35,127 nt of DNA from Bacteroidales bacterium. GTDB lineage: Bacteria; Bacteroidota; Bacteroidia; Bacteroidales; FEN-979. Shown piece by piece: positions 16,236 to 28,000 of the stretch (the stretch's first letter is position 1; every line of letters begins with the position of its first letter). Under the pieces are notes generated by a model, which made no database searches, was not told the origin of the DNA, and was given only the letters and a program-made list of their open reading frames with translations. The stretch lies in assembly GCA_028706295.1 (NCBI GenBank), contig JAQWBQ010000036.1, positions 1-35,127 on the forward strand, in the 5' to 3' direction. The position numbers were made by a program, and so were the translations under genes.

Positions 16236-18679
16236 AAGAACAACCCAGGAAAAAAAGACCCGTCACAACCCGGCCGGTCGCCGGCCCTGCTCCTTCCGCT
16301 TTAAAGAAAGTGAAGAAACAGGCACCGGAGCTGTCACTGGGAATCATTATCCTGGCCTATGCCCTGATCACGGTAATAACGCCGAACCTTTATACTTTCG
16401 ATTCAAACGGGCCCAAATTCCTGGCGCTGGCCGTTCTCAATATTGTAACATTCCTGTTCCTCCTGACCAGGAAAGATCTCGGCAACCGTAAAGAGGTATT
16501 TTTCCTCTTCTTCAGGAACGGGATCGGGTTGGTCTACCTGGGGATGATGCTCCTGGCCCTGTTGTCGTTCATGAAATCGATAAACATCCTCGAATCGGTT
16601 CTCCACTACTCCAAGATGCTGACCATATTCTCGGCCTGCTATTTCATCAGCATCATTCTGCGACATGACCTCCGGTACCTGAAACTGGTTGCCGTGGCGC
16701 TGTCGCTGTTACTCGTTTTTGATTGCCTGACTTTGTTCTACCATATTGCCAACAGCCTTATAGCCGGGAAAGGACCAGCCATTGTTGAAATAAAATCGGT
16801 CTATTCCAATAAGAACATCCTGGCTGCCGCCATATTTGTGAAGATCCCTTTTGCCTTATGGCTATTGACCTTCGAAAAGGGCGTGGTTCGCGTTTTGGGA
16901 CTGATCACTTTGTTCCTGGCTTTTATCGCAACGCTGTTTATGAGTACCCGTGCCTTTTACGTGGGTTCGATCGTTATCCTCCTTTTTTACCTGGTATTCA
17001 CCGGCATACGTTATTACCGGAAAAATTCGTTGAAAAGATTTTTCACCGTCACCCTCTCGGTCGTACTGGCAATCGTCATCGGATTATCACTTTACTCGGC
17101 GACCCTGAAATTCCTCTATCCGAAAGATTATCATGATCTTTACACCGTGGGATTTCTTGCACGGTTGAAAACCGTGGCACAGGGTGAAAGCCTCCGCGCG
17201 GGATCGTGGGATCGCTCCGTCAGACTAATCGGGGAGAACCCCCTGTTGGGCGTGGGATGTGGTAACTGGAAAGTTGCAGTGCTGAAATATGAGAATCCCG
17301 AAAAACCCGATTACGTCTATCAATACAAAACCCACAACGATTTTCTTGAAATCGCTTGCGAGTCGGGCATAATCACCGCACTGCTCTTCATTTCGATCTT
17401 TGTTTTTGCCGCCCTCCGTTTTCTGAAAGTCTTCTTTCGAAAAGGAAGCACGGAAGCCGATTACCACTACCTGTTCCTGCCTGCGTTTGGGCTGCTTGCT
17501 TACGCCTTCGATGCCTTTTTCAATTTCCCGGCCGACCGGCCTGAGATCGGTTCATTGTTTGCCCTTTTTGCCGGCGCCGTCGTCGCCGTATCGCCCGGTC
17601 TTGCTGTTTTTGAAAAGCCGGTGCCAGACGGTTCTGCCGGGGAAACGACGACAGGATTAAAGAATCTTTCCATTAAAATGGGTAGTCTGGCGCCCCTCAT
17701 TGCAACGTTATTCCTGCTCCTGATGGTAACGGCGGTGGTCATATTGAGCATTAATTTCCGTTCTCTCAAAATACAGCGTATCGCGAAAGAGGATCTGATG
17801 CGCCCCGAAATCATGGAACCCACCGATAAGATCGTGAACGGGTACCCCTTCATTCCGAACCTGAGCATGGAGGCCGAACCGATCGTGGTAAGCAAAGCCC
17901 GGTATCTGTTCAGGGATAAAAAATACCAGGAGGCGATCGATCTGCTCAAAGCCGACCGGTCGAGCCCCTACGACACCCGACCGGAGTTCTTTCTTGCCCA
18001 GGCCTATTTCAACCTTGGGGCCTACGACAGCGCCCTTGCCTGTAACTACCGGGTATATACTTATAAACCACTGTTTTTCAATAACATACTTAATATATGC
18101 CGCATTCTTGAAATGAAGAACAGGTACGCTGAAGCCATCGGACTGGTGCGGACCTATAACAGGCAAGCACCATACGCTGCCGACGGTTACCTATTCGGAG
18201 CTGCCTTGTGTCAAAATGGAGGCCGGACCGGTGATGCGGCAGCCATCCTCGACTCGGGGCATAAATATTTACCCGAAAACGAAGAAATATTGAAACAAAA
18301 AGAGTTTCTTGCCGTAAAAACAAAAATCGGGCCGCATGAGGCCCTGTATAACAGCGCGCAGAAAGCTTATATTGACAAAAATTACAGGGTGGCATTGAAG
18401 GAATTTGATGACTTTATCAAACTGGTCCCCGATCTGGTACCAGCCAGGGAGATGCGGGCCTACTGTAATTTTTTCCTGAAGGATTACAACCGGAGCCTTA
18501 GTGATGTGGCATGGATTTTCAATGAAGCGGAGCCCAATGGAGCAATGTATAACCTCAGGGGAGTGAACCTCCATATGCTGGGAAAAGATGAAGAGGCATG
18601 TCGTGATTTTGAACAGGCGGTGAAGATGGGCGACAAGGATGCGGTGACCAATCTGGAGCAATTTTGTAAGAAAAAATAG
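16232..18679 (+). CDS. Second O-antigen ligase/polymerase-like protein with TPR region, tandem paralogue
   Basis: Its 815 residues align with the preceding protein from end to end. Shared blocks include SVYSNKNIL, IFVKIPFAL, LFMSTRAFY, HNDFLEIACESGI (His368), FDAFFNFPADRPEIGSLFAL, LLKADRSSPYDTRPEFF and the closing HMLGKDEEACRDF...MGDKDA. The start is ATG 16232, overlapping the upstream stop, rather than the in-frame TTG at 16214. The N-terminal 35 residues are rich in K, R and P and precede the first membrane segment. Many substitutions separate the two copies, so the duplication is old and the enzymes may have different acceptors, for example one polymerase and one ligase, or lipid A and protein. 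No terminator is evident immediately after the stop. Confidence 0.82.
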   Translation: MKEQPRKKRPVTTRPVAGPAPSALKKVKKQAPELSLGIIILAYALITVITPNLYTFDSNGPKFLALAVLNIVTFLFLLTRKDLGNRKEVFFLFFRNGIGLVYLGMMLLALLSFMKSINILESVLHYSKMLTIFSACYFISIILRHDLRYLKLVAVALSLLLVFDCLTLFYHIANSLIAGKGPAIVEIKSVYSNKNILAAAIFVKIPFALWLLTFEKGVVRVLGLITLFLAFIATLFMSTRAFYVGSIVILLFYLVFTGIRYYRKNSLKRFFTVTLSVVLAIVIGLSLYSATLKFLYPKDYHDLYTVGFLARLKTVAQGESLRAGSWDRSVRLIGENPLLGVGCGNWKVAVLKYENPEKPDYVYQYKTHNDFLEIACESGIITALLFISIFVFAALRFLKVFFRKGSTEADYHYLFLPAFGLLAYAFDAFFNFPADRPEIGSLFALFAGAVVAVSPGLAVFEKPVPDGSAGETTTGLKNLSIKMGSLAPLIATLFLLLMVTAVVILSINFRSLKIQRIAKEDLMRPEIMEPTDKIVNGYPFIPNLSMEAEPIVVSKARYLFRDKKYQEAIDLLKADRSSPYDTRPEFFLAQAYFNLGAYDSALACNYRVYTYKPLFFNNILNICRILEMKNRYAEAIGLVRTYNRQAPYAADGYLFGAALCQNGGRTGDAAAILDSGHKYLPENEEILKQKEFLAVKTKIGPHEALYNSAQKAYIDKNYRVALKEFDDFIKLVPDLVPAREMRAYCNFFLKDYNRSLSDVAWIFNEAEPNGAMYNLRGVNLHMLGKDEEACRDFEQAVKMGDKDAVTNLEQFCKKK

Positions 18680-19059
18680 ATATGATCTGAATAACAACAA
18701 TTTAATCTGTATGAAGAAGCTTTGCGTGTATTTCGTTTATTTAGAATGAAATTAAATTATCAACGGAAAAATATTTGTAATAATCAGTAAATGAGTGCGG
18801 TAATGAAATTTGTTACAAAAAAATTGAATTTGAGGAATATTTTTCAGAAAATTACATATATTTGCCAAGTGAAGCTCTCAGGCGACAGCTTTGAGGGTTT
18901 ATGTATTATATATACGCGTAATGCAATTATAAATGTATGAAAATTAGGATACTAAGCATTTTTATTAAAATGGGAAACCATTTTTATTTTGCAAACATAA
19001 AATCAATATAACGACCCTATGAGCTATTAAAAATCCATTATCAACCAAATCGTATAAAT
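18680..19059 (+). other. 380-bp AT-rich leader of the giant surface-protein gene
   Basis: No protein gene is supported here; the only small frame (12 codons from 18711) is too short to credit. The sequence is much more AT-rich than the flanking genes. It contains a promoter-like TATATTTG and a short AAGCT/AGCTT inverted repeat around 18870-18890. About 195 bases lie between that promoter and the start codon, so a long 5' untranslated leader is possible. The bases just before ATG 19060 are A/T-rich without a Shine-Dalgarno sequence, as is usual in Bacteroidota. Confidence 0.5.
18829..18864 (+). promoter_or_regulatory. Possible Bacteroidota promoter for the giant surface-protein gene
   Basis: TATATTTG at 18857-18864 matches the TAnnTTTG -7 consensus exactly. 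The best -33 candidate, TTTG at 18829-18832, is 24 bases upstream, which is longer than the usual 19, so the match is only partial. It is the only clear consensus element between the ligase genes and the giant gene. Confidence 0.4.
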
Positions 19060-22000
19060 ATGAAAGCAAATTACGAATTAAAACGAATTGGGATCGGGCT
19101 AAAAACACCAATACTTTTACTGTTGTTGTTTTTAGCTGCTGTATTTCAATTGAAAGCACAGGTCCCGGACTTGATTTCAGATCCGGCAAGTGGGCACTAT
19201 TGTATCAATCCACCGGGTGGTGGCGTTACAATCAGTGTTCTGGGCGGTGAGGCGGTGACCTATACCCTGTGGAAGGACAATGTTTCCACAGGTGTATCTG
19301 TTGCCGGCACCGGTTCTCCGGTTACACCGGTTACTTTTACGGGAACATGGACCTATGGTACCTATACCCTGAACGGCCCCTGGGGCGCTCCATTCCTTGA
19401 ATACCTGACAGTTTACAGGGATGAAATGCCCACTGCTCCGACTTCAGCCGCAGCTACTGTGACCGAGGTTTGTCCGGAAGAAGAGACCACCATTTCCGCA
19501 GTTGGCGGCAGTGGAACGACCTTCGCATGGTACACCGGTTCCTGTGGCGAAACACTAATCGGATCAAGCACCGCAACTACTTCACTCAGTGTCTCTCCGA
19601 CCACAACGACCACCTATTACGGACGTTGGGAAAATGTTACCTGCGCTTCCGAGTGCGTTTCAATTACCATTACTGTTCTGAATACAAACACACCAACAAT
19701 CACAACCACACCTCCGACGATCTGCTGCGGTGATGAGACCACGCTCACTGCTGAGGGAACCGGCGGAACACTCTACTGGTACAGCGGCGGTTGCGTTGGC
19801 GTTGGTACATTCATCGTATCCAATACTACTTCTATAACAGTTTCACCTTGTACGACGACAACATACTATGTTAATAAAGTCAACAAGTGCGGAACCTCTG
19901 GCTGTGCATCAATCACAGTGACCCTTGATACTCCGACCACCGATCCGGAATCAGCTGCAGCAGCCCCGGCGGCAATCTGTGTGGGTGGCACAACAACCCT
20001 CACCGTTACCGGTGGCAGCGGCAATGCGCTGAAATGGTATACTGAGTCATGCGGCGGCACCCTGGTGGGCACCGGCAACGACCTGCTTGTCAGCCCGACC
20101 ACCACGACCCTCTACTATGCACGCTGGGAAAATACCTATTGTAAATCGGAATGCGTTACCGTTTCGGTGACCGTTTACCCGGTTCCGATCGATCTCGGCA
20201 GCGCGACCGCAAGCCCGACTACTATCTGCAGCGGCTCAACAACCTATCTTGATGTAACCGGATACACTGCAACCACCGGAGCTTATATCCAATGGTACAC
20301 CGGCTCATGCGGAGGCACTGCCCTGGCAATCGGCCGCAACATTCCTGTTACACCGACTACCACGACCACTTACTGGGCACAAACCAAGAACCCGGTCTGC
20401 ACCTCCCCGAATTGCGTTTCTGTGACCGTTACCGTTTATCCTTATCCGGAAGCTCCCACAGTGACTGGTGACGCTGTAATTTGTAATGGTTCATCGACCA
20501 TGCTGACCGCAGTCGGTGGTCCGTTCACCGGATCCACCATTGAATGGTACGCCGACGGAATCAAAGTTCCTGCCCTTTCCGGCCAGATGACCCCGACCGT
20601 AGCGCCTACCGTTACTACAGGTTACTATGCAAGGTTTGAGAACAGCGCCTGTGTCGGTCCCAACAGCAGTGTTGTAACCGTGACAGTGGGTTATATCCCG
20701 ACTACTCCGACTATCGTAGCCAGCGCCGTTGCACCGGGCGTTATCCTGGATAATACCATTTGCAAAGGCACCTCTATTAATCTGAATGTTACAGGCGGCG
20801 GTGCATCCGTACCTCCGGCTCTGACACTCAACTGGTACAGGGGATTCAGCCCGTGTGCAGGAACCTATTCTCCGACCTACACCGGTACCACCTTTACCGA
20901 CATGCCGGCCGGCAATACGAATTACTATGCACAGTATTCGAATATGTGCGGTGTTTCGGGTTGTGCAACCCTGACCATTTGCGTTGACTCCATGCCTTCG
21001 GCTCCTACAAGCATTACACCGAGCGCTACAATTATCTGCGCCGGAACAAATGTTACACTGACGGCCAACGGCCTGCCCGGTAACATTATCAACCCGTGTC
21101 CCGGATGTCCTCCGCAACCCATCAAGGCTACCATTTACTGGTATACCAATGAATGTGGCGTCGGAACAGCTATTGCTACCGGAACAACAATCACCGTATC
21201 GCCTACTTCCTCTACCAATTATTATGCACGGTATGAAAACGTTTGCGGCGCTAGTTCCTGCGCTTCAGTGAACATCACAGTGAACCGGGTTACCGATCCT
21301 GCGACCATTACTGCTCCCCATTCGATCTGCCTTGGTAACGAGACCACCCTTGAGGTTGGATTCCCGTTGTATCCGGCATATGGCACCATCAGATGGTACT
21401 CCAGCACAACGCCGTCAACCTGCGGAAGTGGTACCTTACTGACTGCCACCAGCACTTCGATCACCGTATCTCCGACCGTTACTACCTATTATTATGTACG
21501 TACAGAGAATACAAATGGCGGTGTGAACTGCTATTCAACTTGTACCGGTACGGTTGTTACAGTATTGCCGCTCCCGACAACACCGACATCGGCAAGCGCA
21601 TCACCGGCAACTATTTGCTACGGAAGCACCACCACCCTTACCGCATTACCTGCAACAGGTGTTGGCACTTTCAAATGGTACTATACTTGCCCGGTTAGCG
21701 AAACACCGACCCCGCTGCCTTCAGGAACAACCCTGGTTGTCTCCCCGACAGTTACAACTACTTATTACGGTCGTTGGGAAACTGCAACCTGTGGAAATTC
21801 TGCATGTGTAAGCGTTACTGTTACGGTTGACATGCCGAACGTCATGACCGGCCCGATCACCGCTTCTAACAATCCTGTTTGCGCCGGCAGCTCCGTAACG
21901 CTCGAAGCCCATGGTACAGGTAATACCTTACGTTGGTACAGCGGTTCTGAACCGTGCGGCGGTACCCTGCTGCAAACCGGCGGACTGCTTACCGTAACCC

Positions 22001-25000
22001 CGGTGATTACCTCACGGTACTTTGCCCGTTACGAAGGTGGCGCCTGCCCGAATTCGGCTTGCGAATCGATTACCATAACTTTGTCACCGGTTCCGACTAC
22101 TCCGGTCATCACCACTCCGAGCACTACCATTTGCTTTGGTGGCAATATTACCCTGAATGCTCAGGCCGGACCTGCCGGTACCACCATTAAATGGTACAAG
22201 GGCGCTTGCGGCACTGATTATCAGGGAACCGGAACCTCGCTGACTGTTACACCAACCCTGGGTACCAATTTATTCTATGCCCAGATGGAGAGCGCACCAT
22301 GTGCACCTTCAGCATGTGCAGTTGTAACCATTACGGCTTCAGCAAATCCTGCATTACCGACCAACGTTACTGAAAACCATAGCATTTGCTACGGTAACAC
22401 CACCACGCTTTCCGCTTCAGGCCCGACTGGTACAACCATTGCCTGGTACACCGGTTCATGCGGCGGAACCCTGGTAAGCAGTGGCCCGGGCCCGGTTTAC
22501 AGCATAACTGTATCACCGACCACCACAACCAAATACTATGTACGTACCGAAAGCGCAAGCTGCACTTCGTCTGAATGTCTGTCGGTGACTGTTACAGTTA
22601 ACCCGTTGCCGATTGATCCTGTTTCGATCGATGCAAGCGCTACCACCATCTGCCTGGGTAACACCGTAACCATGACGCCGCATACTCCGAGCAATGTTGG
22701 AGATGTTGCAAAATGGTACACTGGTTCTGATCCCTGCGGTGGAACGCTGATCGCTACTGTTACAGGTACTGGTTCCCTCACTGTTGCTCCGACGCTCACT
22801 ACTTTATATTATGTGACCTGGAACAACGACTGCGGTGAATCAGAATGTGCTCAGATACTGATCACTGTTATCAACCCGCCGGTTGCTCCAACCGAAATAA
22901 CTGCTACTGCAACAACCATCTGCAAAGATCATTCAACCACCATGACTGCCATCGGCGGTAGTGGCGCTACGATGAAGTGGTATCTGAACAGTTGTGGCGG
23001 AACGGCCATCGGAACGGGAACAACCTTAACGGTGACCCCGACAACCAAAGGCACCTATGTATATTATGCAAGATGGGAAAGCATACCTTGTGATCCGTCT
23101 GCATGCAAAACGATAACAATCACGGTTAATGACGTCGATCCTATCCCGACCATCACCACCACCCCGATGACCGTTTGTGTAACCAATGTAAATGTAACCC
23201 TGAATGCTACACAGGGTGCAGGCAGCATTGGTACGCTGAAATGGTACAAGGGTACTTGTGGCGGAACACTCGTTGGAACCGGTTCAACACTTAACGTAAC
23301 CTCGGCCATTTGCACCACTACGAGCACCTTCTTTGTACGCAGTGAGAATGAATGTGGTAACGGACCTTGTGCTTCAATCGTAGTGACAGTGGATCAGATC
23401 CCGACAGCCCCGACAACATTAAGCGGTCCGGGTACTATGTGTTCCGGAACTCCGGTACAGCTTTCAGCAACTACTGCCTCACCAACTCCTGGCGCCATCC
23501 TGAAATGGTACGACGGAGCTTGTGAAGGTACAGCTATTGGCACCGGAACCCCGATCACGGTTTCTCCGACCAACCTTACCAGCAGCAACATTACCAAGGT
23601 ATATTATGCACGATATGAAAATATGTGCGTATCAGCTTGTAAATCAGTTGTTGTTACGGTTAATCCTGCAAACATTGCACCGACTTCACTTACCGCTGTG
23701 GATCCCGTTATCTGCAATGGCGAGCCCGTTCTCCTTTATGCTAACGGCGGAAGCGGCGTACTGTTGAAATGGTACACCGGCTCGAATCCGTGTGGCGGAA
23801 CCTTCCTGAGCTCTGACAATCCTGTTACCGTATATCCGGTTCTTACTTCAAGGTATTTCGCACGTTATGAAGGTGGATTGTGTCCGCCGTCAGACTGCAA
23901 GGATATCCTTGTTGTTGTGAACGATGTACCGCAAACTCCGACTTCAATCAGCGCACCGGTAACTATCTGCGCCGGCTCATCAACAACCCTTTCAGCTACC
24001 TATACCAGCGGTACAGGTGTTACCCTGAAATGGTATGCGGGCGAATGTGGATATGGAACCAGCATCGGAACCGGAAATACTATTACAGTATCTCCGACTG
24101 TTACCACCACCTATTATGCAAGAACAGAAGCTGAAAGTTGCTCGCCGTCTGCCTGCCTCTCGGTAACTGTTACTGTAAACGCTGTACCTGAGGTACCGGT
24201 CAATGTAACCCCGAACAGCGCAATTTGTTACGGCCAGAGCATTGAACTGAATGCAAGTACAACCGGAGCAGGCAATACGGTTAACTGGTACACCGGATCA
24301 TGCGGCGGTACCTTCATCCAGACCGGAAGCCCGCTGGTAGTTTCTCCGACCGTTACTACTAAATACTATGTACGTTCAGAGGCTACCGGCTGCACTCCGT
24401 CGGCTTGTGCTTCAGTAACTGTAACGATCAATCCGTTACCGACACCTCCGACCGGAATCGTTGCCACGCTCAATCCGGTATGCAACGGAACCTATACAAC
24501 CCTCTCGGTTGTTGGCGGAAGTGGAGACTATGTATCATGGTATAATGGATCATCCGCTTGCGGTGGAATCTTTATCTCAACAAGTACCCTTTCACTGTCT
24601 GTTGCCCCGACGATCACCACGATCTACTGGGCAAGATGGGAAAATGGATGCGGTGTAACCGGTTGTGCTTCGATTACGATCACGGTTTCGGATGTACCGC
24701 AGATCCCGACTACCATCAGTGGTCCTGTTACAATTTGTAACGGTTCTTCAACAACCCTCACGGCTAGTTATGTTGCCGGCGCCGGTATCGCACTGTACTG
24801 GTACGATCACGCTCCGACACCGACCTCTGTGCCATTCGCTACAGGCGGAACGGTGGTTGTTGCCCCGACTGCTACAAAGACGTACTATGCACGTACTGAA
24901 AGCGCAGGATGTACCCCGTCAGCATGCAAGACTGTAACTGTAACAGTTTCAGATGTACCGACCACACCGACTTCAATCAGCGGTCCGGTAACCATATGCA

Positions 25001-28000
25001 CAGGTACATCTACAACCCTGACTGCGACCTATAACACAGGTGCCGGAATATCACTGAAGTGGTATCTTGGCGAATGCGGTGGAACGTCAATCGCAACAGG
25101 CGCTACCTATACCGTTCCTACTTCTCTGTCGGCAGGTACCTATGTGTATTATGCACGTACCGAAAGCACCAATTGCACACCGTCGAACTGTCTGTCGGTG
25201 ACTGTAACTGTAATTCCTGCTGCTACCAACCTGACGTCAATCAGCAAATCACCGAGCGAACCAGTATGCGAAGGCACACCGGTTACACTGACTGCTAATG
25301 GCGGCAGCTTCACTACCGGCGCTGTACTGAAGTGGTACACCGGTGGTTGTGGCGGAACTTTAATCGGTACCAGCACCAGTACCAGAACACTTATAGTAAA
25401 TCCGTCTGTGACAACAACCTACTATGCACGTTTTGAAAACGTAGCTTGTGTTGGCGCTTGCGTATCAGTTACTGTAAGCATCAAGCCGTTACCGACTGCT
25501 CCGACCTCGTTGTTGGCCAACCCGAACCCGGTTTGCGTTGGACATTCAACAACCATCCAGGCTGTGGGCGGAAGCGGTACAACTTTGAACTGGTATAGCG
25601 GTTCCATCCCATGTGCTGATCCGCTGGTTGCTACCGGTACCACCATCACGGTGTTCCCGCAGATCAATCCTACCCAGTATTCAGCACACTGGATCAACGA
25701 GTGCGGTGCATCAGCCTGTGCTGTTGTGAATGTTTACATCGATCCGTTGCCTGTTGCTCCAACCTCTATTACACCTTCAGCAACTGAAGTTTGCGTGGGC
25801 ACTTCCGTGACCATGACAGCAAACGGCGGTAGCGGAACGGTAGTGAAGTGGTATCTCAACGGTTGCGGTACAGGTACCGCTGTCGGAACCGGTCCGGTTC
25901 TTACGGTAACACCTGCTGCCGGCACCTATACCTATTATGCACGTTGGGAAAACGCTTGTGAACCTTCGACTTGTGCCGAGATCACAATTACCGTTTACCC
26001 GATCCCGACTGCTCCTGTCATCAATGCTTCTGTTAACCCGACCTGTGCCGGTGGTCTGACCACCCTCACTGCGGTTGGTGGCGGCGGTACCGGTTCTACC
26101 ATTAAATGGTATGCCGGAACCTGTGGCGGAACAGCTATTGCAAGCGGAGTTACCACGTTGAACGTTTCTCCGACTGCGACAACTACCTACTTTGCACGTT
26201 ATGAAAATAGCGCCTGCATGTCAGAGTGCGCTTCAAAGACCATCACGGTTTATGCAGTACCTGTAGCCCCGACATCTGCCTCGGCAAGTCCGAATAAAGT
26301 GTGCTACGGTTCAACAACAGTACTGACAGCAAACGGCGGAAGTGGCGAAACTCTGAAGTGGTATCGCGGAACCTGCGGTGGCATCTTCGTTGGAGAAGGT
26401 AATAATCTTACCGTAACCCCGACAGCTACAGCCACTTATTATGCTCGTTGGGAAAATCCTGCCTGCCAGTCAACCTGTGCCATGGTTACCGTACAGGTAG
26501 TACTGAGCCCGATTGCCCCGACTGCAGCCAATGTAAGCGCAGCTGAAATTTGCGAAGGCACCTCTGTACAGTTAACAGCTGTTGGCGGAGCAAATGGCAC
26601 TGCGAAATGGTATGCAGGTGGTTGCGGAACAGAAAACGGCGGAACCTTCGTCGGAAACGGCGTTGGATCCAATGCTGCTTTGACGATCGCCCCGACGGTT
26701 GGAACCACGGTGTATTATGTACGTTATGAGAATCCGCCGTGTGATCCATCAGCATGTGCATCGGTATCTGTTAAAACCTATGCAATTCCTGTAGCACCGA
26801 CCTCGATCACCGCTAATCCTCCGGTAGTGGGTGTTGGTTTAACCACCACCCTGACTGCTAATGGCGGAAGCGGTGAAACCGTGAAATGGTATACCGGATC
26901 ATGCGGTGGTCAGTATATCGGATCGGGTAACCCGATTACCGTAACAATCACTACCACGACTACTTTCTACGCACAGTGGACCAACCCGGTATGCTCTTCA
27001 GGTTGTGCTTCTGTGACAGTTAGTACGCAGACACTTGCACTCAGCGGTGTTGTGAAGTATAACAATCAGTACAATGTTGCTTTGAACGGTGTACATATTG
27101 CACTGAAACAAGGCTCGTCAACGATTGCTACCGACATAACTTCAACAGAGATTGTAGGTGGTATCCCGACACCGGGTTACTATAGCTTCACCGGTCTGAT
27201 TCCGGGAACTTATACCCTGGATGTGACCTACAGTGGAACATGGGGTGGTGTTAATGCTACCGACGCTCTTGTAATTGAACAACATGACGCCGGTCAGCTC
27301 ACCCTGCAGTACCTTTACTTAACTGCCGGTGATGTTGATGCTATTCCGCCTGTTAACTCAATCGACGCCCTCTGGGTCAAGATGCGTACCGTTGCAATGG
27401 TTAACTACTTCCCGGCAGGTGACTGGGTCTTCGGAACCACCACATCGGGATCGTTACCGGCAATAAATCTCACTGCAACACAAACCTTCAACTTTGTTGG
27501 ATTGTGTACCGGTGATGTCAATGGATCCTACATCCCGTCGGGCACCAAGGAAGCTTCGTTCATCTCCTTCATGGATGATGGAATACGCTACGTGAAACCG
27601 GGTGAAACCTTCACCTATGATATCGTGGCAGATAAGAATGCTGAAGTTGGCGCTATGACCCTGTTTATGAACTACGATGAAAACCTCGTTGAAGTAGAAA
27701 ATGTCAGCTCTGCACTGGGTGAAGTACAGTCGAAGATTGATGGCAACAACATCGGTGTTGCATGGTCCTCGATTAACCCGGCTAATGTTGACGCTACCAC
27801 ACCGGTTATTACTTTGACCATGAAGGCCAAGGGAACAATCGAAGAACCGAAACAGGTATTCACCGTGAACGGCGGAAGCGAATTTGCAAACGGTAAAGCT
27901 ATCAGGCTTGATAATCTGAACCTTAAGATGGCTAAACTTGCCACTGCAACCCATTCGTTCTCGCTGAACAACTACCCGAACCCGTTCAATAACAGCACGA

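Noticed and set aside
18711-18749. Twelve-codon frame starting MKKLCVYF
   Set aside because: It is too short, has no clear ribosome-binding context, and is likely to be chance in AT-rich leader DNA.
20491-21117. Long minus-strand frame opposite the Ig array
   Set aside because: It is a shadow of the repetitive + strand gene, is rich in R, G, N and C, and shows no recognisable domain.
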